Origin: Turnera subulata
Lineage: Eukaryota; Streptophyta; Magnoliopsida; Malpighiales; Passifloraceae
Length of the DNA stretch: 64,000 nucleotides
NCBI GenBank assembly: GCA_028386065.3
Contig: JAKUCV010005689.1
Coordinates: 31,656-95,655 of the forward strand
Direction of reading: 5' to 3'
Part shown: positions 11,624 to 24,000 of the stretch, piece by piece
Layout of the letters: the number at the start of each line of letters is the position of its first letter
How positions within the stretch are numbered: the stretch's first letter is position 1
Translations under genes and position numbers: made by a program
The notes under the pieces: model-generated
The model's input: the letters and a program-made list of their open reading frames with translations, nothing else
Told to the model about the DNA's origin: nothing
The model's database searches: none

Positions 11624-13174
11624 TTAGCTAGTGATGATTAGGCAGCAAAGAAACATTTTCTGTATTTTTTAAAATTATTTTGATCAAACGTTTTGTGTAC
11701 GTTGTATTGCTGTGAGTGGCGTGTATTCAATAATAAAAATGTAAATTATTCATTTTCATTTTGCATCTGAATTATCTACCACTGGCAAATGGTTTCTTTT
11801 CATTCCTCGCAAGGATTGCCAATACTGCATGATTTACAAAAAAAATCTAAATTCACCCGATACCAAAGTTTTCTATATGTATCAATTTTCTTTGGAAGAT
11901 TGGATCAATTAATGAAGATCTAATTTACAAGCTCAAAGGAAATTGCAGTAACTCATGACTCTTACTATATATACTGTAGTTAATCGATCTAAGCTAGATC
12001 GTGGTTTTCTTTTAAAAAAATTATTTTTGAAGAACTGATGATCATGAGCTTTAGATTGTAACATCTTACAGAAATTATTTTTGGAAGAGTATATAACTCA
12101 ATCAATTTTGAATTTCAGTTCAAACTTCAAAGATTAACCGAGTTTTCTTGGTTTTCCACGTACGCAAGGGACTGGAACTCAAAAGATCTTCAGCCTTGAA
12201 GACAACTTCAAGCTACCACCTGAGTCTATATATATTCATGATTCCTTAGACCAAGGAAAATGGCTGTGTTGATGAACAACAGCACAATTGCTATCAGGCA
12301 TATGCATCTGTCCAACTTATTAAACAGCGGTAATAAAATGATAAAGTGTCCCAGTTTCAATAGAAATCTTGTTAATTAGGCATCTAGACGGCTTTAATTA
12401 TACTTTAATGTAAATAAATGGAGGCGTCGAATCGACATCGTTTTATCAATAAAAAAAAGATGGAGGCGTTTTCTTGCATGGAGAGCTTTATATTGAGGAT
12501 AAGAAGAATTCAATGTGGATTTTTAATATATAATATAATTATTTTTAAATATTAATTATTATTCAAATAAAACTAATATTAATAATTATTAATAGACTTA
12601 TATTTGCATCTTTCATTTGCTACCTTTACTTCCATTAATGATATTTAGTGATGTTCATGATATTCTAAATTCTATAATTTATAATATTAACTTATATATT
12701 TAATAAAAAGGATAATCTTATTGATTTGTTAATCCTACACGTCATTTATTAGTGTATGACATATCAGTTATATCTATTATTATTTTGTCTTACCATCAAA
12801 GAGAAAAAGAGAGAGAATTCAACAATATTTATATGTTCTGCTAGACCAGGCTATTAATTAGTTGACTATTGTTACGATGAGTGCTAGCTAGCTAGCTCAA
12901 CTGGAAAATTGACTATGACCAAAACTAAATTGCTTTCATGTCCAGCAATCAGAGGCATCTATCCAATTAATAACAGAAAAAAGAAAAGAAAAGAAAGAGG
13001 ATGAATATGTGATGTTGAAGGTAAAGGCGACTGGCGACTCTGATATGTAGTATACGCGTATATATGTTATTGCAGGCGGGGCTCTGCATTGATAAATAAT
13101 CAAAAAAAAATTAATGCTAAATAATTAAGTTATGTGAAGAGGATAAATATCAAGTTAACTTTTTTTGTTTTATA
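11624..13174. other. PG1 3' flank and distal upstream region of PG2
   Basis: No gene seen. Positions about 12848-13040 share stretches with the upstream DNA of other PG genes (GTTGACTATTGTTA, TTGCTTTCATG, GATGTTGAAGG, AAGGCGACTGGCG), which marks the start of the duplicated PG2 upstream region. It is interrupted at 13185 by MULE copy B. Confidence 0.55.
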
Positions 13175-13184
13175 ATGAAATATC

Positions 13185-14839
13185 GAGTAAATAGTTTTTT
13201 CTGTCCTTTTACTTTGTCGATTTTGCATTTGTTGTCCCTCTTTATTTAATTTCACTCATGGTGTCCCTGAACTTACGATTTATCGGGTCACCATGTCCAT
13301 TTTACCCACTATTGCAGGTCGATTACTAAGGTGCCGACATGTGTCACGGGCTGCCATTTTTTAATTCCTTTTCGTTTTCTTTTCTCTAAATTTAATTTCT
13401 TAAAATTCTTACTTAAATTATAAAATTTTTTAAAAAATAAATATTAATTTATGCATCACATGGACCCTACCCCCATTTTTAGCCAAAGTATTTCCATTTC
13501 CAATTAGAAACGCGCAAAGCAAAGCCATTTTGTTTATTTCCCACAAATCAGTGTTTACAATGAAACAAATAGAATAATTAACAAAAAAGAAAAAAAAAAC
13601 CAAAGCCCACCCAAATGAAAAAGAAGGAAAAAGACCCAAACATTATTTTTCATTCCATCTTCTATCCATCCAAAGACTTACCTAGTGAGGTGGGGGGCGG
13701 AGTTGCGGGCGGAGACTTGCCAACGAACAGCTAGGGATTCGTGGATAGTTGGCTACAACGGTGTCGTTTTCGTTTAACTGATGGGCGATGAGAAATCCGT
13801 GATCGTGATGACCAGTAGAGACCGAGAAAGAGATCGGGAGCTGCTCATCCCGGTCGCCGACTCAGCCGCCGATGACGCCGAGTCCAAGCCTTCCTCGTCT
13901 TCCTCTCCCCTCTCCTTCCTCATCTCTCTTTCCTCTTCCTCCCTCTTGCTTCTCCTCCATCTCGTGTTCGCGGCGCCTCTTGCGGTGGCCGCCATCAGTC
14001 CTAGGCGGGACGACCAAGGAGCAGAGCCACTCTCTCCCTCTCCCCTACCTTCTGCCGCCCGTGACGCGCTGCCTCACGCAGTGCTACTGCTAGTCCTCCT
14101 CTGCAACACGCGCCGCTGTCAAGGAGTAGAGCGCGAACCACAGATGCCCCGATCTTCTTGTGCTTAGCGGTCGTCGTGTTCACCAATGGTCTCCACTCCG
14201 GCTACAGACCTGACCTCAATCTGTCACTCATCGTCGTTGACCGCATCGTTGTGTGGGTAAGACCCGGCGACACCCCTTTCTTTTCCATAGTTTCTTTCTC
14301 TTCCTCTAACCCGATTCATGTTGGATTGGACTAATCGGTCTTGGTTGTGATTTTGTGTTTTTGGGTTGTGGCTCTGTGATTGAATCGGGTGTAGATTTGG
14401 GATGGTTTGTGATGTCTTCGATGATGGTGTCGTGGATGTGGGCTGTGGTATTCTGGGTGGTGGATGTTGCTATGTGGTGGTGTTCCGGTCACTGGTGGGT
14501 AGTTGTGGGTATGGAGATGTTGTTGGTAGTTGGTTCGGTGGTGGTTCTGTGTGATGGCTGGGGTGTTTTTTCTTTTTAGATTTAGGTTTTTATTAATTAA
14601 TTAATGATGTAAAAAGATTTTTAGAAATTTAATTTTAGGGGAAAAGAATTTTAAAAGGGCGACCTGTGGGCTCCACATGACACGTGTCAGGACTATGACA
14701 ATTCACCGGCTGGAGGGGGTAAAAGGGACAACATGACCCGGTAAATTGAAAGTTCAGGGACATCATGAGTGAAATTAAACGAGAAGGGACAACAAATGCG
14801 AAATCGATAAAGTGAAAGGACATAAAAAACTTTTTTCTC
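13185..14839. mobile_element. Pack-MULE-type Mutator-like element, copy B
   Basis: The ends match copy A (1997-3826): GAGTAAATAG at the left, long inverted repeats of roughly 170 bp, and the same conserved blocks (GTCCATTTTACCCACTA, and its counterpart with GACCCGGTAAATTG on the right). A perfect 10-bp target duplication ATGAAATATC flanks it (13175-13184 and 14840-14849). The interior from about 13640 to 14560 is G+C-rich and carries a gene-like fragment. No transposase is present, so it depends on an autonomous relative. Confidence 0.87.
13781..13910 (+). pseudogene. Captured 5' exon fragment of a LIKE-COV-type gene
   Basis: An ATG opens MGDEKSVIVM, then a run of Arg/Asp/Glu, then RELLIPVADSAADD and SKPSSSSS. 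From memory this order matches the N-terminus of plant LIKE-COV (COV1 family) membrane proteins, which start with MGDEKS-like, RDRELLIPVADS-like and Ser-rich stretches before their membrane domain. The following membrane domain of that family is absent; the frame runs on into unrelated Leu- and Pro-rich sequence and stops at 14165. The position inside a MULE with long TIRs supports capture of a host gene piece. A BLAST search would settle it. Confidence 0.6.
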
Positions 14840-14849
14840 ATGAAATATC

Positions 14850-15334
14850 AAGTTAATTATAACAGCCAATATTTTCATCCCATATGTACACGTTTCATCA
14901 TGTATTATTATATGACTAATTGGATTGGTGATGCAACTGTTGATAGTTGTTTTGTTGAACGCTGAAGTAATGACTTTGGGGCTGCGCCAAATGCAGCTCA
15001 CCATCAGAGAACAATCCCATCAGTTTAATTTTTTCTTTCCGAAAATTTGGAAATATACAGATTTTTTCACAATTATAATTCCTAGTGCGTTCTAGATAAA
15101 GATATGTTGTTATAGATAATTTAAACGTATTAAAACATGTAGGATATTGGAGAATATATAGTAAAAATTTTCTTCCCTCGTGTGTGTTCTAACAAATCAT
15201 AATAAGTCTTAAACAATGCAATGTAATAAGCCAGAAAAGATAATACTAATGAACTCTGCCTTCAAAATATTTTTAACAAACAGCGTACACGTTGATTTGT
15301 TAAGAAAGTAATACATATAAACTAGAGTTACTGC
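14850..15334. other. Upstream region of PG2
   Basis: No gene. A stretch near 14930-15010 (GATGCAACTGTTGATAGTTG, GGGGCTGCGCCAAATGCA) is shared with the upstream DNA of PG4 (30250-30340) and PG6 (39500-39590). Confidence 0.6.
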
Positions 15335-15468
15335 GGCGCAGCTTTCTTTAGTTTTCCATCTGCAAATCAAGACATCCCTTGCAACCTACACCATTCTTCT
15401 TTGTCTATAACTGCTATATCTTTATGTTCACTTATTGCATCCATACAAGAATTTTAGTAGTATAAATA
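15335..15468 (+). promoter_or_regulatory. PG2 proximal promoter module
   Basis: GGCGCAGCTTTCTTTAG at 15335-15351, CAACCTACACCATTC at 15382-15396 and TATAAATA at 15461-15468. The same three blocks in the same order precede PG4 and PG6, with a variant in type B genes. CAACCTACACC resembles an AC element bound by R2R3-MYB factors; that is inference. Confidence 0.65.
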
Positions 15469-15606
15469 CTCTACTCTTCAGCTTCCACACCAACAAACCC
15501 ATCGGTTCTTCTTCTACAGCATCATATATCCTATTAATTGCCAATAATATCATTTCATCAACATCAATATATATATTACAGTTCCTTCCTAAGCAAAAAA
15601 GCTAGC

Positions 15607-17147
15607 ATGGCAAAGCTTCTCTGCCTTAACATTGTAGTCTTAGCTCTTCTAGCTTTTCCCACCATCAGCACATCTTCTGCGATTGCAAGCTATAATGTCC
15701 TAAAGTATGGAGCCAAACCAAATGGAAAAACAGATTCTACCCAGGCCTTCCTTGATGCATGGAATGCTGCATGTGCCTCTGAATCTTCAACCTTGATATA
15801 TGTACCTAAGGGAAGGTATCTGCTTGGCTCTTTGGCCTTTAAAGGCGATGGATGCAAGAGTCCTGACATTACCATCAGGATTGATGGGACCCTTATAGCT
15901 CCTGAGGATTATCGCATACTTGGTCAGTCTGCAAGTTGGATTAGCTTTGAGAAGGTGAATGGTGTTTCTGTCGTTGGCGGGGCACTTGATGCTAAAGGAT
16001 CCCCCCTGTGGGCTTGTAAGGCCACAGGAAACAACTGCCCCAGTGGAGCTACGGTACTGCATTTCTTATTTTTGTTTACTCAATTACAATGAATGTTATT
16101 TTGACAAAGTTGTTGACAATGATTGATGTTTCTGGGTTGCAGACAATCAGTTTTTCTAATTCCAAGAACATAAAGGTAAGCAGCTTGGTGTCTTTGAACA
16201 GCCAGATGTTTCACATTGTGATCAATGGCTGCCAAGATGTACTAGTCCAAGGAGTAAGAGTGATAGCAGCGGGAGATAGTCCCAATACTGATGGCATCCA
16301 CGTCCAGTTGTCCAAAAATGTTGTGATCATGAATTCTTCTATCAAAACCGGGGATGATTGCATCTCAATTGGACCGGGAACTGAAAACCTTTGGATCGAA
16401 GGGGTCAAATGCGGTCCTGGCCATGGCATTAGGTGAGTTAATTTCATATCAAAAAAAATTAGGCGAGTTAATTACTCAAAAACTAACTTATGTGTATGCC
16501 TCTTGAGGTTCTATCCAAAAAAAAAAAGTATATATTAGGAGTTTTGTAATGATTACGACCATATTGACTTACATTTGGAAATAATTTTGCAGCATTGGAA
16601 GTCTAGCAAAGGATGCGGAAGAGCAAGGGGTGCAAAATGTAACCGTGAAAAGGACAATTTTTGCAGATACCCAAAATGGATTTAGGATCAAGTCTTGGGC
16701 CAGACCAAGCAATGGGTTTGTCCAAGGTGTCCGATTCATAGGTGCAATTATGCATAACGTGCAAAACCCCATTCTTATAGATCAACACTATTGCCCTCAC
16801 AACTTGAATTGTCCTACTCAGGTAGCTGGTCAAGAGTTTCCTGCACAAGTTCCTCTCTAGTCTCTTCCCTCCTTTTCTGCCTTACAGCACTAATCACTAT
16901 AGTTAACTTTCATCCTTTTATTAATTAGGTATCAGGTGTACAAATAAGTGATGTACTGTATCGAGGAATTCGAGGGACATCTGCCACACCAGTTGCCATT
17001 AAATTCGATTGCAGTTCCAAGAATCCATGCAAAGGAATAAGAATGGAGGATGTGAATTTGACATACCTGAATCAAGCAGCACAATCCTCTTGTTCCAATG
17101 CCAACGGAAATGTAGCGGGCCAAGTTCAACCCAACAATTGCCTTTGA
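15607..17147 (+). CDS. Polygalacturonase PG2 (type A), intact
   Basis: Exons 15607-16053, 16143-16432, 16593-16821 and 16929-17147 give a 394-aa GH28 pectin hydrolase. The start MAKLLCLN is chosen because PG4 and PG6 begin the same way and the upstream extension has no ATG. A signal peptide with a hydrophobic core (IVVLALLAF) is expected to end near residue 25-28, so the enzyme should be secreted to the cell wall. Motifs: SPNTDG (Asp about 199), GDD (about 220-221), GPGHG (His about 243), RIK (about 277-279), and a Cys-rich C-terminus ending NNCL. No lesion is visible. Its last exons resemble PG6 and the whole protein closely resembles PG4. Confidence 0.94.
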
Positions 17148-17800
17148 TAAATTACAAGTGATGATGGCTAGCTAGCCCTGGTGCTGATTCGTTTATACAA
17201 CTCAAATGACAAGTTGTGCAACATTCTTTATTCTTTTTTCATAATGTTTATATGTAAAATATTTGGATTGATAAAAAAGAATTCTTTTCTTAGTTTCCTT
17301 TCTTCTTTTATACCCTTTCATTCCTTCATCTTCAAGACTGCTAATTAAGTTCAGACAACCATCAGACTGCAGTGCAAAAGTCAAATCCGCAAAATCAAAT
17401 TAATGCCAACTGACAATGTTAAGTTCCTTTGAATTATAAATTGAGAGTCTAATCATACTATAGGAATGAAATCTCCCACTGTCAGCACTGGAGATATGTT
17501 ACTGCATTTCTTTAAAGAATATTATGGTATTCATCTTATGCTCGCTGGAGAAAGGAAAAGGATATAGTAATATATCCTTTCACATTGAGGAGAAATTCTG
17601 CTGAATCACGGGAAGATAGTTAAAATCTTTCTGAACTTATATATTTGCCATACAGGTGTCTACGTTCATCTGTTTTTTTTTTTTCGCTTACAACTAAATT
17701 AAATATACCTTGGATGAAAGACAAAATTGTTAAAATTAACCTCTCTCCATAAATGGCTCGATCAGGACTGAAACATATAACAATAAGCTGGTTCAGTTTT
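17148..17800. other. PG2 3' flank, near-identical to the PG4 3' flank
   Basis: Colinear and closely similar to 32599-33280, including the text around GAGAAAGGAAAAGGATATAG. This is part of the duplicated A-to-B intergenic segment. No gene seen. Confidence 0.75.
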
Positions 17801-17950
17801 TTGGCACAACTTTCTTTAGTTTTTGGTTTTCAAATAAAATATAAGAATCACGTGGTGTCCCTTGTAACCTACACCATTCCTTTGTATCTAAAACTCGCCG
17901 GAATAACCTAACACCATCCTAGCAATATCTAATTAATTTGAGTATAAGTA
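17801..17950 (+). promoter_or_regulatory. Type B promoter module (PG3)
   Basis: TTGGCACAACTTTCTTTAG at 17801-17819, TAACCTACACCATTCC at 17865-17880 and a TATAAG box near 17943. It is now cut off from a start codon by the element at 18068-18981, so it is probably an orphan promoter. Confidence 0.6.
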
Positions 17951-18067
17951 TTCTAAAACTTTTCAGCTTCCCTCCAATAAATTCATCACCGTTTTCTCTT
18001 GTAGCAATAACCTTTCTGCCTTTGGATTTTACTTAGTGATTGCCAATATTTGTAGTTATCTACTGGT

Positions 18068-18981
18068 CAAAAGTAATTTTTGGCCATTGAACTCAAACTT
18101 TCAATGGATTTTGGTCATTGTACTCAATTTCATTGGATTTTGGTCATTGTACTCAACAAAAATCATGAATTTTGATGCGCAGGTCAACCCAGTAAAGTGG
18201 AGCGTCATGTGTCTATTTCTGAATGGTCCACATTATCAGGTGGACCCCAAAGAAAGTGGATGTACCCGCTCCGAACCGGATCGGTTAAAAAACGAACCCG
18301 TTTGCACCCGAAATAGGTTAAACCACAAATTAAAATAAATTAAAAAAACCCATTGAAATAAATAAAACATAAATCAGTAAAAAAATAAAAAATTAAAACA
18401 AAAAATATAATATAGACCAGAAAAATAAAATTTTAAAAATCTATTTAATAATAATATAAATAATAATTAATTTTGCAAAGTTAAACATGGATCATTGAGC
18501 CCTAAAACAACAAAAATATTAAACAATACAAGTGAAAATCAAAAGAATTAATGAATGATAACAAAAAAATAAAAAACTTAAGAGACTAATTTTTTAAAAA
18601 TATAAATTAGGAAAATAAATAAAAAATATTATTATGCAGAAAAAATTAAAATAGAATATAGAATATAAAAAAGTAAAATAAATAAAATAATTTATTTAAT
18701 AATCATATTAATAATAATTAAATTTTTGTATTTAAACATACATCATTCCGGGTGCAAACGGGTTCGCTTTCTAACCGATCCGGTTTAAAGCAGGTACACC
18801 CACTTTCTTTGGGGTCCACCTGATGCTGTAGACCACTCACAAATAGACACATGTCGCTCCACTTTACTAGGTTGACCTCCGAACCAAAATTCATGATTTT
18901 TGTTGAGTACAATGACCAAAATCCATTGAAATTGAGTAGAATGACTAAAATCCATTGCAAGGTGACCAAAAATTGCTTTTG
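18068..18981. mobile_element. Non-autonomous element with ~250-bp inverted repeats, inserted at the PG3 start
   Basis: The left end CAAAAGTAATTTTTGG and the reverse complement of the right end (CAAAAGCAATTTTTGG) match, and further inverted blocks continue for about 250 bp (GATTTTGGTCATTGTACTC; GTGGACCCCAAAGAAAG; CGAACCCGTTTGCACCCG). The middle is A/T-rich without a transposase. The arms fit a Mutator-like MITE. No clean target duplication is seen, and about 25 bp present in PG5, including the ATG, are missing at the site. Confidence 0.8.
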
Positions 18982-20538
18982 TGCCTTTACACGGCAATCT
19001 CCCTTCTCATCATAGTCTTCTTACACATAATTCCATCATCAACAACTCTAATTAGCATTAATGTGATAAAATATGGAGCCAAGCCACATGGCAAAACAGA
19101 TTCTACACAGGCCTTCCTTAATGCGTGGATTGCTGCATGCGGGTGTGAATCTCCAACCACAATATACGTACCTAAAGGAAGGTATTTGCTTGGCTCTTTG
19201 GACCTTCAAGGGAAGAAATGTAAGAGTCCTAAGATTACCATCAAGATTGATGGCACCCTGGTTGCTCCAGAGGATTATCGCATCCTTGGTCAGTGTAAAA
19301 GTTGGATTAGCTTTGAGGATGTCACTAATGTCTCCATTCTTGTCTGCGCACTTGACGCTAAAGGATCATCCTTGTGGGCTTGTAAGGCTGCCAAAGGAAA
19401 CTGTCCTAAAGGAGCTACGGTAATACTTTATTATCCCTCTCTTTTCTAATACTAATTATATCTTATGTGTTAGATTTGTATCTGTAAACTACTTCATGAA
19501 GTTTTTTTGATCATTTGTGTAAATTTTTTAATGTCAGACAATAAGCTTTTGGAATTCCAAGAACATAAAGATTAAGGGATTGAGGTCATTAAACGCACAG
19601 CTATACCACATTGTGGTCAATGGCTGCGAAAATGTGCTTGTTAAAAGAGTGAGAACAATAGCACCTGGAGATAGTCCCAATACTGATGGCATCCACGTCG
19701 AGTTGTCTAAAAATGTTGTGATCAAGAACTCTGCTATGAAAGCAGGTGATGATTGTATCTCAATCGGCCGAGGCACAGTAGACTTGAGGATCGAAGGAGT
19801 CAAATGTGGTCCTGGCCACGGTATTAGGTGAGTTATTTACTCCTTAAACCTGCCCATCGATGCTCCTGAATCGGTAGACTTCTTGTAATGATCGTATGAT
19901 TTGATAATTTTTCTTGGGTTGCTATTTAATTTGCAGCATTTGGAAGTTTAGCAAAAGAGGAAGATGAGCCCGGGGTCCAAAATGTAACCGTGAAAAGGAC
20001 AGTTTTTACAGGTAGCACAAATGGATTTAGGATCAAGTCTTGGGCCAGACACAGCAATGGATTTGAAAGAGGTGTTCGATTCGTTGGTGCCGTTATGCAC
20101 AATGTGCAATTCCCGATTATTATTGATCAAGACTATTGTCCTCACAACTTGAATTGTCCTAAACAAGTAAGTTAATTACTAAAAGATTTTTGCATCAAAA
20201 AAAAATTACTAAAAGATTTCAAGAAAAAAATGATTTCAAACTTATATTGTTTAAAAAGTACTACTATCATAATATCACATACTGAATATTATTCAATGAA
20301 TCTGTGATTATAGGTATCGGGTGTCCAAATAAATGATGTATTATATCATGGAATCCGAGGAACATCAGCCACAGAAGTTGCTATAAAGTTTCATTGCAGC
20401 TGCAAATCTCGATGCAAAGGAATCATATTGCAAGATATAAATTTAACTTACATGAATCGAGCATCGACATTTTATTGTGCCCATGTTGATGAAACTGTCA
20501 TCGGCAAAATTGTACCTTCTTTAGATGTTTGTAATTAG
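18982..20538 (+). pseudogene. Polygalacturonase PG3 (type B), broken
   Basis: GH28 copy with exons up to 19419, 19538-19827, 19937-20166 and 20314-20538. It retains SPNTDG, GDD, GPGHG and RIK. Lesions: the ATG and first codons are lost to the element at 18068-18981, leaving only a TTG codon in frame; GG of the usual ILGGALDA is changed to VC; and exon 3 has one extra T (CATTTGGAAG against CATTGGAAG elsewhere), which brings a TGA soon after. The exon 3 donor follows CAA rather than CAG. Best match in the window is PG5. The single-base indel could be a sequencing error, but the missing start is structural. Confidence 0.88.
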
Positions 20539-21020
20539 ATTAAAAAAAAAAAATGTAGCAAACACATGTTTTAAGAATGATTGAAGTAGTGACACATAAC
20601 AATTTTAAAAAATTATGAAAAAGACATGTGGCTCTCTATATAAGTTACATGTTTCATTTTTTAGGCTGCAAGATCTTTAATATTTTTATTCAAATTCAAA
20701 ACAATCTATTTTAAATTATATCTTTAGAATTATCTCTCTTTCTAAAAATAAAATTATTATAATAATAAAATTTATTAGTTTTACTTTATTTAAATAGTCT
20801 CTTTTTCTTAATACAGTTTTTCTCCAAATCGGACTTTAAAAATAATTTACCTTTGAATTGTATGCTTTTATATAAGTTTCCAAATCAGTCTCCTTTTTTT
20901 TTATGATAACGATATGATTTATTGATGAGAAAAAGTAGCAGTATGTACACATAAGTGAACAAACAAGGCTCAAAGCATTACAGAAAGGTGTAAAGTACAG
21001 GTCCTATGAGCTACAGAGAG

Positions 21021-24000
21021 TTATTCACTCTGTGATGGAGGAAGGAGTAGGCTGAAGTTGCGACGAGGACCTTTGCAGCTTTTCAAAAATTCAGAGTTAG
21101 AGATGATAAGTGAAGTAGACCCAAGAATGTCCACTTTGATCGCTTTGATCCATGAGGTAGCTCTTACAATCACCAGGTCAGTGATGCGCTCCACAGAAAT
21201 TGCAGTTCCCTGAAAGGCTCTTAGATTTCTTTCAAGCCATAAAGACCATAATGAAGCAAGACCTATGATAAACCACCAACTGCGACTGCAACTTGCAGGT
21301 GACAAGAAGACCCATTGGGGTAGAAAGTCCACCAAGCTGTGGGGAATGCACCAGGAAACCCCCCACCATGCGCAAATTCGAGACCAAACCCGCCAAGAGA
21401 AGGGGCATGATAATAAAAGGTGGATTATAGACTCCAGATTGCAGAGACAAAGGCTGCACATAGACTCGGCCAAGGACAGGATACCGCGTTCCCGCAGCAA
21501 GTCTTTTGTTGGAATTCCACGATTGACTGTGAGCCATGCCCAACATTCAACCTTGAACGGAGTGAGCGAGAACAAAATGTATGGAGTAGACCTAGAAAAG
21601 CCCAACTGAGAATATATGAATGCTCTACCAGATTTGACTGTGTAAGAGCCACATTCACTGTGTTTCCATGAGATGCGATCCGACCCGGCAGACAACGCCT
21701 GTGCCCCGTCAACAATAAGCTGCATCTCGTTCACCAGGTTAGACTCCCATCCGCCGAACCGGACAAACATATATCATGCCAGCAAGAAGAGCATTTTTGC
21801 AAACAAAAGTCTGGTAACAGCTCCGACGATTGCTTTCGTACTTGCTTCTAATAATCTCCACCCACAATCTCGAGCTAGGATGAATAAAATTCCAGACCCG
21901 TTTAAAAAGAAGGCATTGGTTCATGACATTGACATCAATGATACCCATTCCCCCGAGCTCTTTAGGTACTGCGATTTTCTTCCATGCTACGAGACATAGT
22001 TTCCTCGTTGTTTCCGATCCATTCCATAGAAAATTTCGCATGATGGAGGTGAACTTCTTAGCAACCACAACACGTAACTTGAATAGAGACATGAAGTACA
22101 CCGGCAATCCACTTAAAATGGACCGAATAAGAGTAATCCTACCCCCCAAAGACAGGAACCTGCCTTTCCACGCCTTTAACCTTCCTCTGAATTTTTCTAA
22201 AACCGGATTCCAGGCTGCGATCCTCTTCATGTTTGCACCAAGTGGAAAACCCAAATACGTAAACGGAAAATTCTCCACTCTGCTGTGAAGCATACTTGCG
22301 ATGTCCGCCACCTTTTCCTGCCTCATACCAATACCCACGACGCTGCTTTTGTAGAAATTAATGCAAAGCCCTGATAAGACTTCAAAAATTCTCAAGCACC
22401 TTTTAAGATTTAGTAATGCTTCAGTTTTAGCGGAAGAGAACAAGATGGTGTCGTCCGCATATTGGAGGACTGAAACTGGTATGTTATTAATCCGAACACC
22501 TTGGATTTCTTCAGCAGACTCGGCCTTGGATAGAATTGAAGACAACCCCTCGGCGGCTAACACAAACAAAAAAGGAGACAGAGAGTCTCCTTGTTTGAGA
22601 CCTCGGCCCATAGAAAATTCAGTGGAAGGGGAACCATTGATTAAGACGGCCAATCTAGAGGAGGATAAACACTCTAATATCCAATCACACCACCTCTTCC
22701 CGAATCCCATGCCCTCCATTACTTGCAACAAATAACCCCAGTCCACCGAGTCGTATGCCTTCTTGAAGTCTAGTTTCCACACGATTGCCTCTTCTTTATT
22801 ATTCCGAAGGCTATGCACGACTTCACTAGCAAGGAGTACGCTATCCATAATGCACCTTCCTTTTATAAAACCTGTTTGCTGAGGGCCGACTAGAGAAGGC
22901 AGAACTTTCTTCAGACGTGAGGCCAAGGCTTTGGATATAATTTTATACAACCCTGACACTAAGGTAATGGGCCTATATTCTTCAAAGGAAACTGCTTCAC
23001 ATTTCTTAGGGAGCAAAGTTATGAAGGCTGAGTTAACTCCTCTAGGCAGTTTAGTAGTTTCGAAAAAACTGACTACCATATCATAAATATCCTCTTTAAC
23101 CAACTCCCAACATTTCTTATAGAAGGAGAAGTTGAACCCATCTGGACCGGGTGCTTTGGAGCTATCACATTCCCACACCGCTTGCTTGATCTCGTCCAAA
23201 GAAAAGGGACGTTCCAAATCACTTGCCTTATCAACACTCAATTTGCGAAACTCCAATGCCCCTATTTTAGGGCGATTTGAGACCTGTTGGGAGTAGAAAC
23301 TGGAGAAATAATTTTTGGCTGCATCCTTGAGCTCATCAGGCTCGCTAAGTATGGTCGTTTACCTCTATACTGCTCATAGAATTCTTTCTGCCTCTGTTTG
23401 CTGCTGAGAGATGAAAAAATCGGGTATTCTTATCCCCTAGTTTGCACCACTTGATCCGAGATTTTTGTCTCCATATGGACTCAAGTCGTTTAGACTGAGT
23501 AGATAACTCCACCTTTAGATCATGAACCCTGCTTATTTCAACTTCGGATAATACACGTTCGTCTGCTAATTTGTCAATTCTGTCAATCTCATTCTGAATG
23601 GACTCAATGTTAGCATTGACGTTGCCGAAAGTGTTTCTATTCCATTGCGATAGCAGTTTCCTTAGTAAACTTAACTTCTTCAACAAATTAAACTTCCCAG
23701 GAAAATGATTGTTTGCCTCATGCCACATCTTCGCAATGACCTCATCAAAGCCCTTGTACTCCCACCAAGCGTTGATGAAGCGAAAAGGTCTGAAACCTGT
23801 GTCTTTACTGCCGTTGGACAGGATCAAAGGCACGTGATCAGATCCTCTTTTGCTTCCGGTCTGCAAGAATAAACGCGGAAACCACAACGACCATTCTCCT
23901 TCCACAAAAGCTCTATCAATATGGCTAGCAGCTCTTAGATTACCCCAAGTAAATCTCCTATCTGATGAGGTGATTTCCATAAGGCATAAGTTCTCTATAA

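Noticed and set aside
13430..13639. 69-aa minus-strand frame near the left TIR of MULE copy B
   Set aside because: A/T-rich low-complexity frame with no domain; inside the transposon.
14355..14579. 74-aa Trp/Val/Met-rich frame in MULE copy B
   Set aside because: Composition follows GTGGTG-rich DNA; probably captured intron sequence rather than coding.
18036..18338. 100-aa frame at the left arm of the PG3 element
   Set aside because: Part of the inverted repeat; mirrored by a similar frame on the other arm, so it is structure rather than gene.
18955..19419. Alternative start for PG3 supplied by the TIR element
   Set aside because: The in-frame codon at 18955 is TTG, not ATG, and exon 3 is frameshifted in any case.
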